Source: Saposhnikovia divaricata (taxonomy: Eukaryota > Streptophyta > Magnoliopsida > Apiales > Apiaceae). From it: 64,000 nt of DNA. A program made the position numbers and the translations under genes. The stretch covers positions 160,158,546-160,222,545 of the forward strand of contig CM071600.1 in NCBI GenBank assembly GCA_036435485.1. Direction: 5' to 3'. Under the pieces are notes generated by a model. It did no database searches, was not told the DNA's origin, and saw only the letters and a program-made list of their open reading frames with translations. Shown one piece after another: positions 31,097-43,901 of this stretch. Within the stretch, counting starts at the first letter, position 1. Each line of letters begins with the position of its first letter.

Positions 31097-31566
31097 TGTT
31101 AACCCGAATATACTTGTAGAAGGGGGGTTGAATACAAGTATAAGTAATCATGTCTGATATTTGCTCGATCAAATAAACAAGAACAAACGAATGAATCAAA
31201 CTTGTTTAAATTAATAAGATCAAGCACAAACTCTACCAAAGGTGTACAAATACCTTTAGCAGCTGTTGACAATACAAATCTCTCTCTGTTTGTTTCGGAC
31301 TCTCGAATACAAACCTTACACTAAGCTCTCGTACTTTCGAACTCTTTTTACAATGATATAGAGATAGTATTTATAATGCTTCCTATCAACTAATAACATA
31401 AAGTAATAATCTATACATGATAATGTTCTGTCGTCCAGTTGATAGTTTCCATCAATAGTAAACTCTTTCCTTCATGATAACTTCTTGCTGTTCTTCAAAA
31501 CAACGATCCTGTTTTATAGCACTTTCCAGTTTCTGTAGCATCCATAATGACATCATCAGTAGTATG
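31097..31566 (-). repeat. Element I 5' LTR, piece 1
   Basis: It begins TGTTAACCCG next to the PBS and is homologous to the LTR of F (22261 onward). It is interrupted at 31566 by element A and resumes at 57630. The 5 bases 31562-31566 (GTATG) are the target duplication of A. Confidence 0.92.
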
Positions 31567-33833
31567 TGTAAGAACCCAGATTTCGGGTAGAATTAAAACT
31601 TTTTATTATATAATGATGTAAGAATGAATAGTGGTTACGGCTACGGTGTAATAGTTGATATTCTGAATGAATGAATGGAATTCGATTTAAATATTTATAT
31701 GTCTTAAAGAATGCAAATGGTTGACAACTTAGGTAAGAATAATCTATCTCCTAGGGGAATAAGATATGGCAATTCCAAGCAGGAGAATATTCTCATGTCA
31801 TCCAGATCGATAACAATTAATCCAGTGGTTCCGTAAAAAGGTTAAGGAACGATCGAAAGAGAACAAGGACAATTGTACAACCCTAAGAGAATAAGTAAAG
31901 AATAAAGAATGAATAGTGTTTTTGGTGGAAGTAAGAATATTATGAGACGACACTATATAGAAGTATTCGGAACGGATTTCGAGTTCGTATTAGTGATCCA
32001 GGGGGAAAATAAGTGTATGTAAAAGTTGTCGGATTCTGAAAAACCGCACTTTTATTTTCTCCGAGAGTTCCCTTTACACTGATAGACTTAAGAATTTAAC
32101 GAAGGGATTTAAGGAATATAAATTCGAAAGTTAGTAAGAAAAGTGGAGAATGATAGTATTAATATTAAGAAGATTCCCGGTAAACCATAATTAGAAATCC
32201 GTGAAATATTCCTACGAACGATAAATCGAAACGAGCAATAACCGGACAAAAAAAACAAGCAGAGGAAGCAAGATTCATGCATAAGCCACTAGAAAAGATC
32301 TAGAAACCAAGTGGACTCAAGTAACTAGGATACTTAGTAAGGAAACTAGTACTTAGCAAAAACAAACACTAAGTTAGCTTAAAACCATTCAAAACATAAC
32401 ACATGTCTTGCCAAATGCCTCATCCATTACATCAAACTCCACTAACACACCAATATGAGATATTATCTAGCAAAAGATCACTTTATGCATTATTATCATA
32501 AAACAACCAAGCAAACACAAAGAACTCTCCATTTTCCTTTCTTTCTTGAAACTTTCGACCAAGGTGCTAGAAGTAAGGCTTCCAACCATCATTTGATCTT
32601 GAAATATTTATGGTGAGTACTTCATATCATAGCTTAGATCCCTTAGAAATTTCAGCTTCAATTCATCTTCTTCCATTTTCAAATAAATCATCAAAGATGA
32701 TGATGAATATTGTTTTCAAAAACTAATCTTTGTTTTTCTTGTTTTCATGGTTGATCCTAGCTAACTTAAAGCTATCCAAGGACCATACCAAGCTTTGTGA
32801 GGCTAGTACATACTCCAAGGAAGGTATAATACTTGAAAACCCTAGATCTACTTTGAGTTTTAATCATGTTCTTGATGGATCTAGCTTAGTTATGATTATG
32901 TTCATGTTATAAGCATGCTTAGTTAATGATTTAGGGATTTAAGAAGCATGATGATTTTGATGCTAAGATCAGTAGCTTCTGGACTTTTTGAGATGATTAT
33001 TATGTGTATAAGTTGTTTGGATGCCCGGTGTGGCTTGGTTAAATTGTTATGATTTTTAGAACGTTCGATATATAGCCGTCATAATGCCGGATTTTCATTA
33101 ATCTTAAGAATCCGATCAAGACAGTGACCATAACTTTCTGTTCTTGGCAAACTTCTGAACTATACTCAAAAGTTTTCAAAAGTTTTTGAACATAAAACAT
33201 TTTGGCGAAAGAGTCGAAGCGTTTCGACTTACAGTTTAGGAGTTATGGCCGGTATACTAAAAGTAGTTCGAAACCCTAAACGAGAATTCGTAACTGAAAT
33301 TGAACCCTCGTAAAATATGTAAGTCAGTGGTGAATCTTGGTAATTAAATAATAGAGGTAAAAATGAAGGTGTGAGAGAAAACCTCATGTGAATCGGACCG
33401 TTTTTCAATTTTATAAAAATGTTTGAATCAAGGTTAAACGCGAACGAACCCCTTAAAAGTATAATTTTGGTTATAACTTAGAAAACGAGCGATAAAACTC
33501 GAGGTATAATCTTGGTTCGTAATCGATCGAATTTAGAACTTATATGACTTAAGTAAACACTAAGTGTGAGTATGATGACATGTCTTAATGACGAACAAAT
33601 GTCGGATCGTATCGGTAATAAAAAGAGTTACACTAAAAAGGGGTATAACGAGATAATTCGAAAACATGTTTCGACTTAAGTTGATACTTAACCTTTTAAA
33701 AAGTGTTAAATGATTAATCTCGAATCTCTTGACTATTTATAGATCGCCGAGCTGAACCGGGACACCCTACCACTACCCCTACTCGTACTCGATTACCAGG
33801 CAAGTTCTAAATCCTTTTTAAAGGCTGTTGTTG

Positions 33834-33879
<46 letters not shown>

Positions 33880-34031
33880 GATTTTGTGTTACATATGCCA
33901 TAGCATGCAAGCCTACTTTCAAAATATATTGTGATACCTGGTCCTTGAATTGTTGTTGGCTTATAAGCTAGATGTTAAATAATCAGTATAAGCCGGTTGT
34001 TGATATGTCCCTTAGATAAGGGCATATATTT
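31567..34031 (+). repeat. A 5' LTR, piece 1
   Basis: It begins TGTAAGAACCCAGATTTCGG. It is interrupted after GGGCATATATTT by element B and resumes at 47371, as shown by the uninterrupted 3' LTR at about 56110. A CTATTTATAG block near 33740 may be the promoter. Confidence 0.93.
33836..33875 (+). repeat. (TA)n microsatellite in the LTR of A
   Basis: TA run shared in position with the runs at 55937-55969 and 19503-19570. Confidence 0.95.
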
Positions 34032-37000
34032 TGATGCCCCCAGATCCGGGGTCGGAGATCTAGGCGCTCACGGTCCATATTCCATCAATAACATACCTGT
34101 TCTTGCACATAATATATGAAACAGCCATCGACCCCACAATAAAACTCACACTGCACACGCACACACACACTCAGGTTAGAGTCTCAGAAACGTCATACAC
34201 TTGATTAAGCAAAAGTAAAAGTTTCAGAGTTATTACAGACCGAATTAAATAGCATTTATGCTACCAGCAACACTTCAATATGAAGCGGAGTTGGCGGCTT
34301 GAATGTTTGTTACGGTACACTGCCTTGCACAGGTCATACTTATAAATAAAATGTACTAACAAAAGTTGCCAACCAATACGGTTAATGGGGCCTACCGGTG
34401 GAATCTCAACTGGTGCATCGGGTCTAGTCACCTGCTTTCGGGCAGTCTGTCTGGGTCTTGCCATTTCTCTTAGCTGTTTTGTTTGTAAATTTGAAAACAA
34501 GCAAGAGTGAGCAACTATAGCTCAGCAAGAAATATATGCATAAGGTAAGCGATATAACATTACATGTGTTTAGCAGTTATTAAACTTGTTTATATCAATC
34601 AGTTATAAAATCACTTGTCATTGTTGATAAATTTCGAAGGTGCACCAATACGTGCCCCTGTTTTCAAAGTAAACTTGCAGTTCTAGATACTGCATGAAGT
34701 CAACATCTTTCTCATCAAAATAGAACACTACCGGCAACTTGGCACATAAGCCTAAGAAGCAGTGTCAGAGCATTTTTCCACAGTGGAGGAATGGGACTTA
34801 AAGAAAACATAAAACCTGACAGGGATTGACGATGATCAGTCGCCACATCCGAGTCCAATAATTCGCGGGTCTTCTCTACCGGTAGAAGGATAGAAACTAC
34901 ATCCGTAACTATCCCCGGGTGAAAAATACATCCGTAATCACCCACGATGAAAACTACATCCGTAATCATCCTTCGGCAACACCTGGGCCGGAATAATAAT
35001 TGATGGACCGCCTGGCTCACGGCCGCTTACACATCCCGGGAATCGTTCGTCAACGGTTCCCACACCTGCCAGAGTCCCTTTTTCTTTTTCTTTTAAAAAC
35101 TTGATTTTGATTGAAAACTGAGTAATTGAGGTCCGACATCAGTCGACCGATAATTCTTGAAATCGTACAAGAAGCAAACCTGACCGGGGGTTTTCGAAAA
35201 TGTTTTGAGTTCGAAAGAGTTTGAGTTTAAAAGTGCTAAAGGTATCTTGGATTAGCTTTGTCTTTAAAATAATGAACAATAATTAATAAATGATATTTTA
35301 AGATTTAATATTAATAATTAATAAAATAATTATTTAATTAAATAAGCTTTTAATCCAAGATAGGTATTTTGAGTATTTATGATGATATAAAAATAATTAC
35401 TTGAGTATACGATACTTCCCGAATGACCCTTCGGGTTTTCGCAATTTAATTACGATATAATAATATACCGCTCCCCGGTCGATAGTATATATGGACCGCT
35501 ACGACCTCTATTGCTAGAGTCGTCCGAAAAAAACATATATGTGCTTATACATCTCAATTTCATCATTACTTCAATAAGCATAAACATTTGATACGATTGA
35601 AAACTACAAACACAACAGTGAAAGTCCTTATATATGTAAGTTTTGAAAAGTAAACTTGCCTTGGTGAGGTTAGGGTGGTCGAGCTCGCGGAGTGGAATGA
35701 TCTATACATAATCAATAGCCGTTCGTTAGTACCTTAACAATATCTCTTTTAATTGCGAGGTTTTAGGGGGTACAAAATTAACTTAATGACTTCGTCTTAT
35801 GACTCTCTAGCCCCACTATAGGTTCATGTCATCACTCGATTACGCTCGTCACTTATTCGACTTAATTTGGTTACCATATCCGAATCACATTCAATCCCCC
35901 TAAAATCACACTCCACTTACGAGTTTTTCACTTGCGCGAATTTTACTCTAACATTTTTATAAAATTGAAAAATACATATTTTAATCCAATTCTTTTTGGG
36001 TAGCCTTCACCACTGCATTTACTAGCTCCTCTAATTTTTCCATGATCCTACATAAATTTTTAGGGGTTTAAACAAGGTTCACAAGGGTACCATTTAGTGC
36101 AGTTCGGATTCCAGAAACACATCTCACTTCTCAGGCCATAACTCAAAATCTATACATCACCTAGTCATGAACCTTATATTTCTGGAAACTACATTCAAAT
36201 ACCTTTCCAACAATATATATTAGCACTTCAGGGGACAAGATTTAGGGGTTCAAAACCCTCCTACAAGACAGTACAAGTTCCTGGAAAATTACTCAGCATG
36301 CTTATACCACTTAACCATTCAAGAATCTTATATAAACATCACAACCATCATATAAACCACCAAGATCACACTCTATAGCATACATGGAGTTACATACACT
36401 AACCACAAGCTTAAAAATCACAACCACAACATTTAAACTCAAGATCTACATCATCCATAACTTATATGTCAAGGATTCACACTAATATCCATGGATCTAA
36501 CATTAAACACCACAAATAATTCATGGCCAAGAGGGGTTAGGGTTTTATACCTTCTTGGGTACCTAGTAGCCTTGGGTATGCCTTACAAGTCTCAAGAACA
36601 CCTTGGATGAGCTCCTACAATCCTTACAACTCAAGATCTAAATGAAAACTCAACATTGTTACTATTCATCAAAACTTCAACAATTTATAACTTAAAAACT
36701 AATGGATGAAAGGGGTTGGAATTCATAGCATACCTTCCTTATATGATGTAGAGTACCTAGGATTTTTGTCTTGAATTAAGAGTGATGAGAAGTGGAAGAA
36801 AAGAATTTTTCTTCCCCTTTCTAGAGCTTGGGCCGAGAGCAACAAGAGCTTGGGGGAGGAGAGAGAGTTTTTGTTTTGTGTTTTGGTGTTGGTTGAATAA
36901 AGTAAGGTGTGTTGGGTGATATGTATTAGGTGTATGTATGTATGTATATGTATCACATGTTGCAAGTCTAGTGCCTAGGCCATACCTCCTTGTCTCCTTG

Positions 37001-37505
37001 GACAATGCACCTTAACTAGTCACTATTCCTCTTGCTATCTTTGCATTGCTAGTTTGCTTTCCTAACTACTTAGTTGCATGGGACTTGCATGCAATATCAT
37101 TCCTTGTATCATTATTCTTCCACCAATGCTTGTCACTTAATCTTTAATTCGCATCGTATCTTAATTAATTTCTCGTAATAATATTTTGTCGCGTAGAGAT
37201 TTCCCTTGTAATTCCCTAAGCACTTAATTGTGTAAATTCCTCGAATATCCATAACTCCTCGTCATAATTCCTAATAAATCTTTTAATACTCCAATAACTC
37301 TCAAATTCCAAGTTTTATAAATCTTACTAACAATAACACTCTTGCCTTCAACAACCTTCCCTTTATCTTACATGGTGAATGTAACAACATAATTTCTCAG
37401 ACAATCAATTCCATTAAACAACAGGGATGACTAAAAAGGTTCCAATTTCACAATGTCATATGGTATTATATAAAAGAAAATATTACAAAAATTAGGGTTC
37501 TTACA
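34032..37505 (-). repeat. B 3' LTR
   Basis: Plus-strand limits TGATGCCCCCAG and GGGTTCTTACA. It pairs with 43902-47370. Small ORFs inside it are not supported as genes. Confidence 0.95.
34883..34980 (-). repeat. Minisatellite in the LTR of B (about 29 bp, ACTACATCCGTAAT type)
   Basis: Three units of GAAAACTACATCCGTAATCA spacing about 29 bp. The same array is at 44764-44845 in the other LTR and at 63661-63705. Confidence 0.85.
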
Positions 37506-37520
37506 GCCTCCCCTCCTTAA
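37506..37520 (-). promoter_or_regulatory. Polypurine tract of B
   Basis: The minus strand reads TAAGGAGGGGAGGC immediately before the 3' LTR start TGTAAGAACCC. Confidence 0.85.
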
Positions 37521-37538
37521 AAGGATTCCGTCCCGGAA

Positions 37539-40500
37539 TCAGGTTGAAAATAGTTGGGGGTGCTTTTCACGCATCGTGCTCTCTAGTTCCCATGTTGATT
37601 CTTCGACATTCTGGTTCCTCCACAGAACTCTCACTAGTTTGACAACCTTGTTCCTCAGCACATGTTCTTTTCTAGCCATGATTTCTACGGGTTGCTCCAC
37701 ATAGGTTAAGTCTGGTTGCAAATCCACTTGGTCATATTCTATCACGTGCCGAAAGTCGGTATGGTAGGGTCGTAGCATGGACACATGGAACACATTATGT
37801 ACTTGCTGCAAGCTTGGGGGTAAAGCCAATTCATAGGCTAACTTTCCAACTCGTCTCAAAATCTCAAAAGGTCCAATAAATCTTGGGCTTAGCTTCCTTT
37901 TCTTACCAAATCTCATCAATCCCTTCCACGGTGATACCTTTAACATCACAAATTCTCCTACCTCATATTCTTTGTCCTTGCGGGTCTGGTCCACATACTT
38001 CTTCTGTCTGTCCTGGGCTGCTACCAGCCGTCCTCTTATGAGTTTGATAGTCTCTCTTGTCTGTTGGACCAGTTCAGGCCCTAAAATCTTCCGCTCTCCA
38101 ACCTCTTCCCAACATAAGGGAGACCGACATCTTCGTCCGTATAAAGCTTCATATGGGGGCATTCCTATACTCGCATGATAACTGTTGTTGTAGGAAAATT
38201 CGATCAACGGCAAGTGGTCATCCCAACTTCCCTTAAAATCGATGACACATACTCTCAACATGTCCTCTATGGTCTGGATGGTTCTCTCGCTCTGTCCGTC
38301 TGATTGGGGGTGGTATGCAGTACTCATGTTTAACTTGGTCCCCACACAGTCCTGAAAACTCCTCCAGAACCTGGAGTTGAACCTTGGGTCTCTATCAGAT
38401 ACAATGCTCATAGGAACCCCATGCCTAACCACAATCTCCTTTAAGTAATTATCCACCAGCTTGTCGACAGTGTATCTCTTGTTGATTGGAAGAAAATGTG
38501 CTGACTTGGTCAATCTATCGATAATTACCCAAATGGCATCATGATTAGTCTTGGTCCTTGGTAGTCCGACCACAAAGTCCATCGTAATATGCTCCCACTT
38601 CTACTCGGGTATCTCTAAGGGTTGCAACAATCCACTGGGCCTCTGGTGTTCGGCCTTTACTCTTTGACATGTCAATCATTTACTTACCCACTCTGCCACG
38701 TCCTTCTTCATATTTGGCCACCAATAGTATTCTCTCAAATCTCTATACATCTTAGTGCCTCCAGCGTGAATTGAGTACCTTGAACTATGAGCCTCTTGCA
38801 AAATCTCGTCTTTTAATTCCTGAACGTTCGGGATCCATATCCTAGATGCCTACCTCATAATTCCATTCCCGTCCTTTTCACACTTAATTTCCTCGCCAGT
38901 CAAAATTTTCTCCATCGAATTCTTTTCTTCTTCTATCTTCTTTTCCTGGCATAACTTAATATTTTCCAATAGCGGTGGTTGGACTCTTATTTCCATTAGA
39001 CTCTCTTGTCCAATTCCTGGTAACCTCACTTCAATCTCCAGTTTCTCAAGGTCCTTGATCAATTCATCCACTGACGTTATCATCTTGAGTTTCTCCTTTC
39101 GGCTAAGTGCATCGGCCACCACGTTGGCCTTCCCTGGGTGATAATGAATCTCACAATCATAATCTTTGATTAGCTCTAGCCATCTCCTCTGCCTCATGTT
39201 TAACTCTTTCTGAGTGAATATGTACTTTAAGCTCTTGTGATCCGTGTAGATTTCATACTTTTCTCCGTAAAGATAATGTCTCCAGATCTTCAAAGCGAAA
39301 ACTATCGCCGCTAATTCCAAATCATGGGTGGGGTATCTTATCTCGTATTCCTTAAGTTGTCTAGACGCATAAGCAATCACTTTACCGTGCTGCATAAGCA
39401 CACACCCTAAACCTTTATGGGATGCGTCGCTATAAATCACAAAATCTCCCTTATCATCAGGTAGGGCTAGTACCGGTGCTGTCACCAACCTCTTTTTCAA
39501 CTTTTGGAAGCTTTCTTCGCATTTTTCAGTCCACACAAACTTCTCGGTCTTGCGAGTTAGTCGGGTCAAAGGGACTGCTATCTTGGCAAAGTCTTGGACA
39601 AACCTCCTATAGTAGCCAGCCAACCCTATAAAACTTCTCACCTCCGTCGGAGTGGTTGGTCTCTCCCAATTTGACACAGCCTCTATTTTGGCTGGGTCCA
39701 CTAGAATGCCTTGATCGCTGATCACATGCCCTAAAAACTGAACTTCCTTCAACCAAAATTCACACTTCGAGAACTTAGCGTACAACTTTTCTTCTCTCAA
39801 TGCTCCCAATACAATCCTCAAGTGCTCTGCATGTTCCTCTTCCCTCTTGGAATAAATCAAGATGTCATCGATGAAGACTAAAACACACTTGTCTAAGTAC
39901 TTCTTGAAGACTCGATTCATTAAGTCCATGAAAGCTGCAGGGGCATTCGTTAACCCAAATGACATCACTAGGAACTCATAGTGTCCGTACCGGGTGCGAA
40001 AGGCCGTCTTTGGTATATCTTCTGGCTTAATTCTTAACTGGTGGTACCCGGTCCTCAAATCAATTTTAGAAAAATAAACTGCGTCCTTTAGTTGATCAAA
40101 CAGGTCATCTATCCTGGGCAAGGGATATTTATTCTTTATAGTCACCTTATTCAACTCCCTGTAGTCTATACATAATCTCATACTACCATCCTTCTTTTTC
40201 ACGAATAACACCGGGGCTCCCCACGGTGACACACTAAGTCTTATCATCCCTTTATCCAACAACTCTTGTAACTGAGTGGCCAGCTCTTTCATCTCCACTG
40301 GGGCTAGCCGATATGGGGCTTTCGAAATTGGGGCCGTACCAGGAACTAAGTCTATAGCGAACTCGATGTCTCTATCAGGTGGTAGTCCGGGAAGATCATC
40401 CGGAAATACGTCCGCGAACTCATTAACGATAGGGATTTCCTGTAGGTTTGGTGCCTCCTTCTTGGTATCCTTCACATAGGCTAGATAGGCTTCGCATCCT

Positions 40501-41518
40501 TTACGCAACAGCTTCTTAGTTTGAATCACAGTCAGGAACTTTTGGTTTTGCCTTTTTCCACTAAACACTACTTCCTCGTCCCCTGGCAGTCTCAAACTTA
40601 CATTCTTCTTTACACAATCAATCTGGGCTCCGTGGGTTGTTAACCAATCCATACCTACTATTACGTCAAATTCTCCTAGTTTAAAAGGTATTAAATCTAC
40701 CCGAAAGTGTCGTCCTCCTATTTCTAGGTCACAACCTGGACATACTTGGCTAACAGGGATAATTTCATGATTAGCTATCTCTACTTGCAGTCTGTCTTTC
40801 AATGGTTCAGCCTTAAGGCCTAACTGACCTACAAAATCTAGAGATATGAAAGACTTGGTAGCTCCCGAATCAAATAAAACATTTGCCTTAACTGAGTTGA
40901 GTAGTAGGGTACCTGCAATCACATCCGTGTTCCTCACGGCATCTTGCACCGTCATGTTAAAAGTTCTCGCAGTAGGGGCCTTGTTAGAAGCAGTTCCACT
41001 CACTCTCGATGCAGCTGGCCCAGAGGACATACATTCCCTCATTCGGTGCCCTGGTTTCCCACACTTGAAGCAATTCCCTCTGGCACTGGTGTTGTTACCA
41101 GTTCCTCGACAGGCGTTAGCATAATGTCCTATCAGCCCACACTTGAAACACATCATATCCTGTAGGTTACACACGCCCGCATGTTTCTTTCCACACTTAT
41201 TGCAATCCGGGGGTAGGGCTCGGGATGGGGTAGAGTAAGACGATCCCTGTGGTCGGTCGCTCTGGCCCACACTCCAACTTTCAGCTCTCTTGGTTCCAAA
41301 GTTTCCGCTGGGTTGGGATGTCGCCCCTCGTTTAAATTTGCTCGGAAAGCTCCCACCCGCAGAGTTTCCCTTTCGACTATCAAATTTCCTCTTCTTTCCT
41401 TCCCTCTCCTTCTACATCTGTTCACTCCCAGCCTCAACAATTGATGCTTTCTGTACCAGGGTGGCATAGTCTGTCAGCTCAAGAACCGCCACACGATTCT
41501 GAATCCATTGCTTTAGCC
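37539..41518 (-). pseudogene. B gag C-terminus and pol polyprotein: zinc knuckles, protease, RT, RNase H, integrase, chromodomain-like end
   Basis: One frame of about 1325 codons runs without frameshift, broken only by TAG 41414, TAG 38852, TGA 38678 and TAG 38603. Domains in order: two zinc knuckles (CFKCGLIGHYANAC, CFKCGKPGHRMREC); aspartic protease (LFDSGATKSFIS); reverse transcriptase with the catalytic FIDDILIYSK; RNase H (YSDASHKGLGCVL, YTDHKSLKYIF); integrase core (MDFVVGLPRTK, STAYHPQSDGQSERTIQT); and a C-terminal module ending VEESTWELESTMREKHPQLF, the chromodomain-type tail of Tekay chromoviruses. Three of the four stops fall in the short stretch around the integrase zinc-binding region. 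The enzymes process gag-pol, copy RNA to DNA and insert it. The copy is inactive as it stands. Confidence 0.95.
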
Positions 41519-42222
41519 CCAATTGAAACCTTCGGCCCTCTTTGCCTCCGAGTTCACATATTTCGGCACAAACCTTGAGTCCTCAGTAAATTTGGCCTCA
41601 TACTCGGCCACCGTCATGTTACCTTGCTTTAGTTCCAAGAACTTCAACTCCATTTGTGTCTCCATGAACCTAGGGAAGTACTTTTCCAAGAACAGCTCGC
41701 TAAACCTCTCCCAGGTCACCACACCTCTTCCTTCCAAATTCCTCTTAGCTTCCCACCAATAGTTTTCCTCACCCTTCAGGAGGTAGGTGGCGAAAACAGT
41801 CTTCTGCTCCTCAACGACACCTAGTATCTCGAAAGATTTTTCCATTTCCTTCAGCCAGGCTCTGGCCTCAACCAGATCTGCAATTCCTTTAAATTCTCGG
41901 TGTTTCAGGGATTTGAAATTCCGGAAGGCATTTGCATTCGCATTGCTGGGTGGTTGCTGAACCGGGGGACGGTCCAAGTTCTACCTAAGTAGTTCCATGA
42001 ATTGTTCCATAGGGCCTCCCCTTGGATGTTCCACCTGGTGTCATCACCAGCTTCTTCTTCGTCATACTCAGAGTCATCAAACAAGTTATGATCATTGCCC
42101 TCATCCTCACTCAGGTTCACATTCTCCCCTTCATGGTTCTGGTGGCCTCCGGTCCCATGGTGGCTACCCTGGCCTTCAGAACTGACCGGGTGAGCTCGAG
42201 TGTTCATTCTTCTAGGTGGCAT
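41468..42222 (-). pseudogene. B gag (capsid) with frameshifts
   Basis: ATG 42222 reads PPRRMNTRAHPVSSEG, an acidic leader as in A and D (MPPRRMGTRANP). A frameshift near 42030 and a TAG (QN changed to *N) near 41982 break the leader. The capsid core follows: NFKSLKHREFKG, ARAWLKEMEKSFEILG, VTWERFSELFLEKYFPRFM and LKQGNMTVAEYEAKF. A second shift near 41518 leads into the pol frame. Gag forms the particle. Homology to the gag of A (51422-52102) is clear. Confidence 0.93.
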
Positions 42223-42944
42223 GATTCTGATAATGAAACAAGAAATGGGTTAGGGTCTTCCAATTACCTGACAGCGTTTACACGGGTCAGGAACGTATCG
42301 TTCATCCTCATAAGGGTGGAAGTTGCAAAAGTTTTAATAACCCGATGCTGGAGATAAAACGTCAAAACATGTTTGGGGAAAAATCTCTATGGGGTGCGAA
42401 AACATTTGCAGGAGTTTTCAAGATTTCAAAACCTCAAATTTTTTTTTTGTTGAAAAAAATTTATTTTAAAATTTGTAGGAACATTTTAGGAATTTGTAGA
42501 GAACAATTTGAAATTGCATGTCGTAAATTTGAAACAGCATGGTTGCATTTGCGGCTTGTAGCAATTGTATATATTCACAGTTGTATATCAAAATAGTAAA
42601 GCATGGCATCGGAAAGTAAGGCAGTTGAGACAATATCAAGGAAACTGAAACTAGATAAGTACGGTCAAGAGTTATCACAAAGTTTGGATGTTAGAGCCTA
42701 ATACATAGTTCCGATGTCAAAGTCTAGCAAAAGTGGAACAATAACAAGTACATCATCTGAATAGTCAGGGCTACACAAAAGTAGGGCTACATCCGTACAT
42801 ACTATCCGAAGTCACATCTACATATCTGTAGGTCAGTCTACTCATCCACTGGTCAGAAAGGATACCACTGCACAAGTCAACTATCCCGCAAAATTGACAC
42901 ACTAATGTCATCTGAACCTAGAGGACTGAGCTATCCGTAACACA
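42223..42944. other. B leader between the upstream ORF and gag, no gene recognised
   Basis: AT-rich stretch of about 720 bp without a convincing frame. A comparable gap exists in A (50333-50747), which there ends in TTTTCAG just before the gag ATG. It may be an intron or an internal leader. Confidence 0.4.
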
Positions 42945-43667
42945 TCATGGTGCCGCACCGCGACGGAGCAAGGCCCTCACTCGGGAAAATGCACGACGCA
43001 CAACACGACTAGCATCCCTAGCCTAGACCACTCCGCCCCCACGGACTCCTAAACCAAGAATCCTCGCGCGACTCCTCCTCTCAATCCTATGTAGTCGAGC
43101 CCTAGTCCTCCTAGCAACAGCAGTCCTCATCTCAGCCTGAATCCTCAATCGCGCCTCGCGCTCCTCTACTAGTGCCCGCCTCGCCTCATTAAGTCCGGCC
43201 TCTGCAGAAAGTAAGTCTCGGGTCAGGAACTGCACCACGTATGCGTGCTCAGTGCCCGACACTGGGGGTAGGTACATCGGCGGGGGTGGTATGACAGGAA
43301 CAGGAGCAGGTGTAGAAGCAGGAGCAGGGGTAGGGTCAAGCTCCTCCTCGCCAGAAGTATCATCCTCGGAGTCACCGTCCGATGAAACAGGGCTCGATGA
43401 CTGCGGAGAGGGTGGGGGTGACACAACACGGCCCTCACCGGATCTCACACACTCCTCGTCAGTAGCTACAGGAGAGGGGGTAACAGGCTCAGGCTCAGGC
43501 TCAAAGGGCTCCTCACCGGAATCCTCATCATCAGTATCTCCTATCAGCGTAATCTAGGGGCCAAGCTCAGGGTCAGCACCCATATCCTCCTCAGGATCCT
43601 CGGTATCTCGCATCAGTGCCTCATCATGCTCTCTCTCAAAGGCCTCAAGGTCTGGTATCTCCTCCAT
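42945..43667 (-). pseudogene. B upstream ORF between PBS and gag (240 codons, two nonsense codons), unknown function
   Basis: ATG 43667 (MEEIPDLEAFEREHDEALM) opens a frame to TGA 42947-42945, broken only by TAG 43556 and TAG 43025. The first part is acidic, the middle is serine/proline-rich (PTPAPASTPAPVPVIPPPP), and the last 90 residues are arginine-rich and helical (LLSAEAGLNEARRALVEERE, ARLRIQ). The last part matches the upstream ORF of A at corresponding positions, and both end in a short basic segment with RR/HRG. Located between the PBS and gag and in the same orientation. No known domain recognised. Confidence 0.65.
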
Positions 43668-43883
43668 CTACACAAGGGAAATAAGGTGGGTCACTAACCA
43701 TAAAGAAAGGTTTAAGGAGTAGTTCCCTCACGCGCCTTAAAGTCAGGGCTATATCCGATAACCCGACTGTAAACTCAATTAGAGTTCTAAGTATTATTAG
43801 GGTTGTTATTAGGGTTATTATTATTGTTATTATCGTTAGGATTGCTTTCTTAAATTACTATCGTTTCTGAGAACTGTAACCTC

Positions 43884-43895
43884 GCTCTGATACCA
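43884..43895 (-). promoter_or_regulatory. Primer-binding site of B (initiator tRNA-Met)
   Basis: The minus strand reads TGGTATCAGAGC six bases inside the LTR end. Confidence 0.93.
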
Positions 43896-43901
43896 TTTCT
43901 G

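Noticed and set aside
34715..35020. Minus-strand 101-codon ORF in the LTR of B, present again at 44585-44890
   Set aside because: Both copies are the two LTRs of one element, so conservation only reflects LTR identity; the frame runs through the LTR minisatellite and shows no domain.
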